In this document: piece by piece, positions 1-3,672 of the stretch
How positions within the stretch are numbered: the stretch's first letter is position 1
How the letters are laid out: the number at the start of each line of letters is the position of its first letter
DNA from: Clostridiales bacterium
Lineage (GTDB): Bacteria; Bacillota; Clostridia; Christensenellales; Pumilibacteraceae
Direction of reading: 5' to 3'
Assembly: GCA_029069015.1 (NCBI GenBank)
Contig: JAIEBL010000315.1
Coordinates: forward strand, 1 to 5,283
DNA length: 5,283 nucleotides
Notes under the pieces: generated by a model
The model's input: only the letters and a program-made list of their open reading frames with translations
What the model was told of the DNA's origin: nothing
The model's database searches: none
Made by a program: the position numbers and the translations under genes

Positions 1-2
1 CC

Positions 3-116
3 AAGCAGTACGTGCAGAAATGGCTTCCCATCGTTGCCGCGAGCCAATCGGTCAAAGGCAAGCCCGAAGAGCAGGAGCTCCTGCATTCGTGGGTGGACGT
101 CATAGAATTTCAATGA
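3..116 (+). CDS. C-terminal end of an unidentified protein (possible phosphotransferase family), 5' truncated by the window edge
   Basis: Reading from base 3 gives 37 residues ending at a TGA (114-116): KQYVQKWLPIVAASQSVKGK followed by a stretch ending WVDVIEFQ. The composition is that of a real protein: a tryptophan- and proline-containing helix start, an AAS core and an acidic amphipathic segment. The two other frames across this stretch are arginine-rich and less protein-like. The tail resembles, from memory, the C-terminus of aminoglycoside/choline-kinase-like phosphotransferases (TIGR02172-type), where a WLP-IVAA-RL-G-PEE-like ending is common. No catalytic motif lies inside the window, so this identification is weak. 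The start is outside the window. The gene is followed by stem-loops and a terminator at 256-286, so it is probably the last gene of its transcript. I am fairly sure that this is a real coding end, but not of its function. Confidence 0.55.
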   Translation, partial: KQYVQKWLPIVAASQSVKGKPEEQELLHSWVDVIEFQ

Positions 117-118
117 TT

Positions 119-225
119 TTCGCCCAAACGCAAGTCGGCGCTGCGCTACGCATAGCTCCGCTTGGCTTTTCTCCGACTTGGGCGAACTTAAAAAAGCGTC
201 CTTTCGCGGTACACGCCCGCGAAAG
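119..225. repeat. Nested intergenic stem-loops after the first gene
   Basis: Two strong inverted repeats follow the stop codon. The outer arms are TTCGCCCAA plus GTCGG (119-127, 134-138, split by six bases) against CCGACTTGGGCGAA (173-186), which gives 14 pairs with one bulge around a 34-base loop. The second is a perfect 9-bp stem, CTTTCGCGG (201-209) with CCGCGAAAG (217-225), closed by a 7-base loop. The loop of the first hairpin (139-172) has the same GC-rich, CGCTxCG-type wording as the repeat cluster near 3335-3423. This may be a dispersed hairpin element or the 3' UTR of the upstream gene. No protein-like frame is visible here. Confidence 0.5.
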
Positions 226-255
226 TCGATTCTTAAAATTACTTTTTGCAAAAAG

Positions 256-286
256 AGTAGCGGTAGGAAAAACCGCTACTTTTTTT
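256..286 (+). terminator. Intrinsic terminator of the upstream gene, probably bidirectional
   Basis: AGTAGCGGT (256-264) pairs perfectly with ACCGCTACT (272-280) across a 7-base loop and is followed by a T run (280-286). A mirror A run (250-254) lies just upstream, so the same hairpin could also stop transcription on the minus strand. A perfect 14-bp palindrome, CTTTTTGCAAAAAG (242-255), abuts it. It lies about 140 bases past the stop codon of the partial gene. Confidence 0.85.
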
Positions 287-319
287 GATTAAGGCGGGGA
301 AGTGGAAGACTACGCTTTG

Positions 320-410
320 TGTCATTTCGAGCGGAGCGAAGCGCAGTCGAGAAATCTCTTTAAGAGACCTCTCCGCTTCGCTCGCGTTGCTCGCTACGGT
401 CGAGGTGACA
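320..410. repeat. Palindromic intergenic repeat, ATTTCGA...GAGAAATCTC family, head-to-head pair
   Basis: A left arm beginning TGTCATTTCGAGCGG (320 on) and ending GAGAAATCTCTT (349-360) meets an inverted, diverged copy (361-410) that ends TCGAGGTGACA. The outer ten bases of the two arms (321-330 and 400-409) pair throughout if G-U pairs are allowed, so a transcript would form a hairpin of about 90 nt. Related single copies lie at 553-600 and, inverted, at 3292-3334. Short palindromic sequences with this wording are, from general knowledge, common between genes in many unrelated bacterial genomes. No coding signal is visible here. Confidence 0.7.
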
Positions 411-441
411 AGGGAAGTAGTGAGTAACTCTCTGCCACCCT

Positions 442-526
442 GTCATTGCGAGGAGCGTAGCGACGAAGCAATCCAGAACGAACGCTGCGTTAAAGTCTGG
501 ATTGCTTCGCTATCGCTCGCAATGAC
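442..526. repeat. Palindromic intergenic repeat, CATTGCGAG...GAAGCAATCCAGA family, copy 1
   Basis: The left arm runs from GTCATTGCGAG (442-452) to GAAGCAATCCAGA (465-477). The right arm, TCTGGATTGCTTC (496-508) then CTCGCAATGAC (516-526), is its reverse complement apart from a shorter middle. The result is a long two-segment hairpin with an apical loop of about 18 bases. The 36-base left arm is identical to 3441-3476, on the far side of the lipoprotein gene. This wording is a frequent intergenic palindrome in bacteria; I do not know an agreed name for it. Confidence 0.75.
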
Positions 527-552
527 GAGTAGCTGTTTTCGCACGCCCCCTC

Positions 553-600
553 TGTCATTTCGACCGAAGTGAGCGAAACGAACGAGCGGAGAAATCTCTT
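553..600 (+). repeat. Single arm of the ATTTCGA...GAGAAATCTC repeat family
   Basis: This single copy starts TGTCATTTCGACCG and ends GAGAAATCTCTT. Bases 557-597 match the reverse complement of 3292-3334 with about two substitutions and one single-base indel, so the two copies face each other across the ncRNA and lipoprotein gene. It has no partner arm next to it, unlike the pair at 320-410. Confidence 0.65.
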
Positions 601-601
601 A

Positions 602-622
602 ATTCTTAATTCTGCATTCTCC
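602..622 (+). repeat. Heptanucleotide tandem repeat, three units (ATTCTNN)
   Basis: Three imperfect 7-base units stand in a row: ATTCTTA, ATTCTGC, ATTCTCC. The same unit occurs four times at 3581-3608, where it also follows a palindromic repeat cluster and precedes a promoter. The -35 box of the ncRNA promoter begins 20 bases downstream. Confidence 0.6.
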
Positions 623-642
623 TGCTATTTCTTTCTCCCCAC

Positions 643-671
643 TTGACTTTTCCTTGCATTTATGCTACATT
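643..671 (+). promoter_or_regulatory. Extended -10 sigma-A promoter for the structured RNA (and possibly the lipoprotein gene)
   Basis: The -35 TTGACT (643-648) is followed by a 17-base spacer and the -10 TACATT (666-671). A TG at 663-664 gives an extended -10 (TGC-TACATT). The predicted start, 6-8 bases past the -10, falls on about 677-679. This coincides with G678, the first base of the 16-bp closing stem of the RNA, and that match supports both calls. No promoter of similar quality is visible between the RNA terminator and the lipoprotein start. Confidence 0.75.
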
Positions 672-677
672 GAGTAT

Positions 678-886
678 GCCAAACAATTCTTATAGTCCTA
701 AATTGGGAGTACGGACTTTTTTATTGCAAAAAATCACGCTTATACGTCCAAACTGAATTTGGTAAAAACGCAAATTCTATTTATGGGTGTATAGGTTTAC
801 TATTCCGTACAACATAAGAATTGTTTGGCGACAGTCGGAGTTTGCGTTTTTCGTGCGTCAGCTTCGGCCGGCGCACTTTTTTATTT
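678..886 (+). ncRNA. Candidate structured, pseudoknotted non-coding RNA or regulatory leader, unknown class
   Basis: Several helices are visible. P1: GCCAAACAATTCTTAT (678-693) with its perfect complement at 814-829, 16 bp. P2: GTACGGA (709-715) with TCCGTAC (804-810), nested in P1. P3: 738-750 with 784-796, 13 pairs including four G-U. Apical hairpin: GAATTTG (755-761) with CAAATTC (771-777). Long-range pairing: 764-777 with 838-851, 14 pairs including one G-U, which crosses P1 and so would be a pseudoknot; it excludes the apical hairpin. The terminator hairpin (853-876) closes the 3' end. A weak alternative, AGTCC/GGACT (694-698, 713-717), competes with P2. The promoter and terminator define a unit of about 209 nt. 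There is no open frame of note. It lacks the motifs I know for cyclic-di-GMP, cyclic-di-AMP, cobalamin, SAM, TPP or T-box leaders. The rod-like P1-P3 layout loosely recalls 6S RNA, but I see no convincing 6S consensus. A MITE with 16-bp terminal repeats is a less likely alternative, because no flanking target duplication is visible. Confidence 0.7.
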
Positions 887-887
887 T
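853..887 (+). terminator. UUCG-capped intrinsic terminator of the structured RNA
   Basis: GTGCGTCAGC (853-862) pairs with GCCGGCGCAC (867-876) with one A-C mismatch and one G-U pair. The loop is TTCG closed by C-G, a very stable tetraloop. A T-rich tail (877-887) follows. It stands 79 bases before the lipoprotein start codon, so it would act as an attenuator if that gene is read from the 643-671 promoter. Confidence 0.85.
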
Positions 888-953
888 AGGCGCATTTATG
901 CGTGCGCTAAGATAAAAATGCGACCGCAATAAAGGAAAACAATTTTATTGTAC

Positions 954-958
954 GGAGG
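954..958 (+). promoter_or_regulatory. Shine-Dalgarno GGAGG that fixes the lipoprotein start at 966
   Basis: GGAGG lies 7 bases before the ATG at 966. Two other in-frame starts, TTG 948 and ATG 960, lie upstream of or only one base from this site, so they are disfavoured. The ATG at 966 also gives a textbook signal peptide (MKRR then a hydrophobic run). Bases 888-953 hold only a weak stem (GCGC arms near 890 and 904) and a poor -10-like TAAGAT at 908; I see no convincing independent promoter there. Confidence 0.85.
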
Positions 959-965
959 AATGTTT

Positions 966-3155
966 ATGAAAAGAAGAGTTTGGCTTATTTGTTTGCTTTG
1001 CGTTGTGTTAGCGCTCGTAAGTCTTTCGCTCGTCGCTTGCGGTGATGATGAAGGGGAAGCAAATAAATGTGCGGCAGGGCATACCTACGGAGAGTGGGTC
1101 GTCGATACGCCCGCGACTTGCACGACGGACGGCGTAAAATCGCGCACGTGTTCCGTTTGCTCGAACAAGGAAACGGAAACGATCCCCGCGGGGCATACGT
1201 ACAACGGAAACGGCGTCTGCACCGCTTGCGGGTACAGTCCGTATACGCAAGGGTTGGCGTTTGAATTGAATGCCGACGGCGCGTCGTATGCCGTGACGGG
1301 CTTGGGGATTGTGACGGCAAGCGAAATTTTCATACCGGCAATCTATCAGGGTTTACCCGTTACCGTAATCTGGTATGAGGCATTCCGTGGTTGCGAGCGC
1401 TTAACGAGTGTAACGATACCCGACAGCATAACGAGTATCGGGTATGAGGCGTTCGCTGAATGTGAGAGTCTGCAATATAACGAATACGACAACGCGCTTT
1501 ATTTGGGGAACGTTGATAACCCGTACAGTGCTTTGATCATGGCAAAAAACGAAGACATAACGTCGTGTACGATACACGCAAATACGAAAGTGATTGCGGG
1601 AGGGGCGTTCTATGAATGCAGCAGTTTGACAAACGTGAGCGTACCGAGCGGCGTAACGGGTATTGGAGAGAGTGCATTCGACGGTTGTAGCGGCTTGACG
1701 AATATAACGATCCCCGACAGCGTGGTAATTGTCGGGGAGGACGCATTCTGGGATTGCGACAGCTTGCAATATAACGAATACGATAACGCTTTTTATTTAG
1801 GAAATACCGAAAACCCGTACGTGGTGTTATTCGCAGCAAAGAATACGGATATAACTTCTTGCACCATACACAGTAAAACGCGAATTATTTATGATGAAGC
1901 ATTTGATAGTTGCGGTAACCTTACCGACATCGAGATCCCCAGTAGCGTAACGAGTATCGGGGAGTGGGCATTCGGTGATTGCGATAGCCTGACGGATATA
2001 GAGATACCCGATAGTGTATTGAATATCGGAGAGAGTGCGTTCGCTTGTTGCGATCGTTTAGAGAGCATAACGGTAGAGAACGGCAATACGAAATACCACA
2101 GCGCGGGGAATTGCCTGATAGAAACGGCGACGAAAACGCTGATTGCGGGGTGCAACAACAGTGTTATTCCCGCCGACGGTAGCGTAACGCGTATCGCAGA
2201 GAATGCATTCCGTGAATGTGGACTTACCAGTATAGTAATACCGAACGCAGTCACGAGCATCGGGGAGTATGCATTCTGTAATTGCAGTAGCCTTGCAAGC
2301 ATAATCATAGGAAGCGGCTTATCGGAAATTGAAGGTTTTACTTTCCAGGGTTGCAGTAGTCTTACGAGCATAACGATCGGAAGCAACGTAACGAGTATCG
2401 GGATGCGTGCATTCTGGGATTGCAGTAGCCTGACAAGCATAACGATACCGAACTCCGTCACGAGTATTCATAGTGATGCATTTGTGGATTGCAGTAGCCT
2501 ACAATATAACGAATATGACAATGCTCTCTATCTGGGGAACAATGAGAATCCGTATTTGTGGTTAATGAAGGCAAAGAACACGGCTATTACCTCATGCACC
2601 ATAAACAGCAATACGAAGTTCATTTTTGATGATGCATTCGATAATTGTATTAGCCTGACGAGTATAATGATCCCAGACAGTGTGACGAGTATTGGAAGAG
2701 GGGCATTTAGTAATTGCAGAAGCCTGACGAGTATAATGATACCCGACAGTGTGACGAGTATCGGGGGTGGTGCATTCGATAATTGCAGTAGCCTGCAATA
2801 TAATGAATATGATAACGGATTATACATAGGAAACAGCGAAAACCCGTATTTGGTTTTGGTAAAGGCAAAGAATAAAGATATAACTTCTTGTACCATAAAC
2901 AGTAATACGAAATTTATACATAGTAGTGCATTCTTTAATTGCAGAAGCCTGACGAGTATAACGATACCGCAAGGCGTGACGAGTATAGGAAATAATGCAT
3001 TCTCTTGGTGCGGTGCGTTGACGAACATAACGTATGGCGGTACGAAGGCGCAATGGGCGGCAATAAGTAAGTGGCACCCATTGGCCTACAACACGAGTGA
3101 ATACACCGTGACTTGCACGGACGGGGTGCTTTCTAAGAGCGAAAGCGAAGAATAA
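966..3155 (+). CDS. Secreted lipoprotein with BspA/TpLRR-type leucine-rich repeats (LRR_5)
   Basis: The product has 729 residues from the ATG with the good ribosome site. Residues 1-25 are a lipoprotein signal peptide: MKRR, a hydrophobic core and a lipobox LVAC with Cys25 as the lipidated residue, so the protein should be anchored to the outer face of the membrane. Residues 35-90 form a Cys/His-rich segment with two GHTY motifs (around 38 and 76) and CxxC pairs (62/65, 85/88). From about residue 125 to 690 runs an array of 23-residue TpLRR units of the form LTSITIPDSVTSIG-x-x-AF-x-x-CSS. It is interrupted four times (about 168, 266, 511, 609) by a spacer that begins SLQYNEYDNALYLGN and ends ITSCTI-x-x-NTK-x-I. 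One further insert (about 371-410) carries a YHSAGNCLIETATKTLIAGC-like segment. The C-terminal cap (about 687-722) has the GGTKAQW and YTVTCTDG words typical of the family. Such proteins are usually surface adhesins or ligand binders, but the partner cannot be read from the sequence. No LPXTG, dockerin or enzyme domain is visible. Confidence 0.93.
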   Translation: MKRRVWLICLLCVVLALVSLSLVACGDDEGEANKCAAGHTYGEWVVDTPATCTTDGVKSRTCSVCSNKETETIPAGHTYNGNGVCTACGYSPYTQGLAFELNADGASYAVTGLGIVTASEIFIPAIYQGLPVTVIWYEAFRGCERLTSVTIPDSITSIGYEAFAECESLQYNEYDNALYLGNVDNPYSALIMAKNEDITSCTIHANTKVIAGGAFYECSSLTNVSVPSGVTGIGESAFDGCSGLTNITIPDSVVIVGEDAFWDCDSLQYNEYDNAFYLGNTENPYVVLFAAKNTDITSCTIHSKTRIIYDEAFDSCGNLTDIEIPSSVTSIGEWAFGDCDSLTDIEIPDSVLNIGESAFACCDRLESITVENGNTKYHSAGNCLIETATKTLIAGCNNSVIPADGSVTRIAENAFRECGLTSIVIPNAVTSIGEYAFCNCSSLASIIIGSGLSEIEGFTFQGCSSLTSITIGSNVTSIGMRAFWDCSSLTSITIPNSVTSIHSDAFVDCSSLQYNEYDNALYLGNNENPYLWLMKAKNTAITSCTINSNTKFIFDDAFDNCISLTSIMIPDSVTSIGRGAFSNCRSLTSIMIPDSVTSIGGGAFDNCSSLQYNEYDNGLYIGNSENPYLVLVKAKNKDITSCTINSNTKFIHSSAFFNCRSLTSITIPQGVTSIGNNAFSWCGALTNITYGGTKAQWAAISKWHPLAYNTSEYTVTCTDGVLSKSESEE
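1467..3000 (+). repeat. Coding repeats: 23-residue (69-bp) units and a 98-residue (294-bp) super-repeat
   Basis: The spacer word SLQYNEYDN starts at 1467, 1761, 2496 and 2790. The first two and the last two starts are each exactly 294 bases (98 residues) apart, so two pairs of a super-repeat exist: one spacer module plus LRR units. Within the second pair, the 69-bp units 2652-2720 and 2721-2789 agree at about 58 of 69 positions by hand alignment, which points to fairly recent in-frame duplication. All repeats keep the reading frame. Confidence 0.8.
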
Positions 3156-3165
3156 AATAACATTG

Positions 3166-3197
3166 AAAACCTACCGAATGGCAACGGTAGGTTTTTT
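3166..3197 (+). terminator. Intrinsic terminator of the lipoprotein gene
   Basis: AAAACCTACCG (3166-3176) pairs perfectly with CGGTAGGTTTT (3185-3195) across an 8-base loop, and the T run continues to 3197. It begins 10 bases after the stop codon. The A and T flanks would allow some termination in the opposite direction as well. Confidence 0.92.
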
Positions 3198-3220
3198 GTT
3201 TTGGGGCGTCTCTGCTGTCA

Positions 3221-3291
3221 CCCCGAGCACGTTTTGTGTTAAGCAAACAGTGCAGTGCACTGTTTGTAGCAAAACGCGAGGGGGCTTTTTT
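3221..3291 (+). terminator. Long terminator-like hairpin with a near-perfect palindromic tip
   Basis: Three stacked helices are visible: CCCC (3221-3224) with GGGG (3281-3284), CGTTTTG (3230-3236) with CAAAACG (3270-3276), and CAAACAGTGCA (3244-3254) with TGCACTGTTTG (3256-3266), the last an 11-bp palindrome around a single central base. GGGGGC then TTTTTT (3286-3291) follows, as in an intrinsic terminator. It lies only 24 bases beyond the true terminator of the lipoprotein gene, so it may be a backup terminator or another palindromic intergenic element. Its entry sequence TGTCACCCCGAGC resembles the start of the other repeats. Confidence 0.55.
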
Positions 3292-3334
3292 GAGATTTTT
3301 CCGCTTCGTTCGCTTCGCTCACTTCGGTCGAAAT
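3292..3334 (-). repeat. Inverted copy of the ATTTCGA...GAGAAATCTC repeat family
   Basis: The reverse complement of this stretch starts ATTTCGACCGAAGTGAGCGA and ends AAATCTC. It matches 557-597 with about two substitutions and one indel. With the copy at 557-597 it forms an inverted pair around the ncRNA and lipoprotein gene. Bases 3335-3373, just after it, are GC-rich low-complexity sequence without a credible reading frame. Confidence 0.65.
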
Positions 3335-3373
3335 ACTCGCCTACGGCTCTTGTACTCGCTTCGCTCGTGGCGG

Positions 3374-3423
3374 TCGTGCTTCGCACTCGGCTAAGGGCGT
3401 TCGCGCTTCGCGCTCGGCTGAGG
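3374..3423 (+). repeat. Two 23-bp direct repeats, each carrying a small hairpin
   Basis: TCGTGCTTCGCACTCGGCTA plus AGG (3374-3396) recurs as TCGCGCTTCGCGCTCGGCTG plus AGG (3401-3423), spaced 27 bases start to start. Each contains a 4-bp stem with a TTC loop. The stem differs between copies by a paired change (GTGC/GCAC against GCGC/GCGC), so pairing is kept. It sits between palindromic repeats and no gene is seen here. Confidence 0.5.
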
Positions 3424-3440
3424 ACAGAGGGGTGTTTTCC

Positions 3441-3530
3441 GTCATTGCGAGGAGCGTAGCGACGAAGCAATCCAGACCGTAAGTTGCGATAAAGCTGGAT
3501 TGCTTCGACAACAAGTTGTCTCGCAATGAC
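3441..3530. repeat. Palindromic intergenic repeat, CATTGCGAG...GAAGCAATCCAGA family, copy 2
   Basis: The 36-base left arm (3441-3476) is identical to 442-477. The right arm reads CTGGATTGCTTCG (3495-3507) and CTCGCAATGAC (3520-3530). Between these right-arm segments sits a small extra palindrome, GACAAC-AA-GTTGTC (3507-3520), that copy 1 lacks. So the left arms are conserved while the right arm middles differ, as expected of an element whose inner part drifts. A remnant AAAATGACGGG (3541-3551) follows and may be the edge of a further decayed copy. Confidence 0.75.
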
Positions 3531-3580
3531 GAGGGTGTTCAAAATGACGGGAATGCGCCGGAACTCGCAAAGTAGCAATA

Positions 3581-3611
3581 ATTCTTCATTCTACATTCTT
3601 AATTCTTAATT
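3581..3611 (+). repeat. Heptanucleotide tandem repeat running into the rarA promoter
   Basis: Four 7-base units, ATTCTTC, ATTCTAC, ATTCTTA and ATTCTTA (3581-3608), are followed by a partial ATT. The last bases overlap the first bases of the -35 box TTGACA (3610-3615). The tract is AT-rich and sits where an UP element would act. The same unit occurs three times at 602-622, ahead of the ncRNA promoter. Confidence 0.65.
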
Positions 3612-3638
3612 GACAAAAGCGGTGTGATATTTTATACT
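3610..3638 (+). promoter_or_regulatory. Sigma-A promoter of rarA
   Basis: TTGACA (3610-3615, a perfect -35) is followed by a 17-base spacer and TATACT (3633-3638, five of six matches to the -10). The expected start is about 3645, giving a leader of about 28 bases before the GTG start of rarA. No operator-like palindrome is visible around it. Confidence 0.85.
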
Positions 3639-3672
3639 ACTACTATACCGAAATTTTGGCGGACACATAGAA

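Noticed and set aside
20..572. Two open frames of 90 and 95 codons before the ncRNA
   Set aside because: They run through terminator stems and palindromic repeats, have arginine/serine-rich low-complexity translations and lack ribosome sites. The first overlaps the better frame of the partial gene.
717..725. Internal terminator after AGTCC/GGACT within the ncRNA
   Set aside because: The stem is only 5 bp with a 14-base loop, so the T run after it is unlikely to terminate. Kept only as an alternative pairing.
678..829. MITE or insertion element with 16-bp terminal inverted repeats
   Set aside because: The internal nested helices, the promoter start exactly on the first repeat base, the pseudoknot partner outside the repeat and the following terminator fit an RNA gene better. 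No flanking target duplication is seen. Not fully excluded.
885..913. Promoter for the lipoprotein with -10 TAAGAT
   Set aside because: The matching -35 position (TTTAGG) has only a few consensus bases and overlaps the T tail of the RNA terminator; too weak to call.
948..965. Earlier starts (TTG 948, ATG 960) for the lipoprotein
   Set aside because: The ribosome site GGAGG at 954-958 lies after the first and only one base before the second. The ATG at 966 has ideal spacing and starts the signal peptide correctly.
1889..3028. Long minus-strand open frames (up to 190 codons) opposite the LRR gene
   Set aside because: Their repeated leucine/isoleucine words mirror the coding repeats of the plus strand. 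They lack ribosome sites and promoters and are antisense shadows of the array.
442..3530. CRISPR array suggested by the repeated palindromic 36-base arm
   Set aside because: There are only two identical copies, about 3 kb apart, with no regular repeat-spacer series and no cas gene. They fit dispersed intergenic palindromes.
3163..3578. Open frames of 98 and 135 codons on either strand in the second intergenic region
   Set aside because: They read through the lipoprotein terminator and palindromic repeats; the proteins are Arg/Ser/Ala low-complexity without any recognisable domain.
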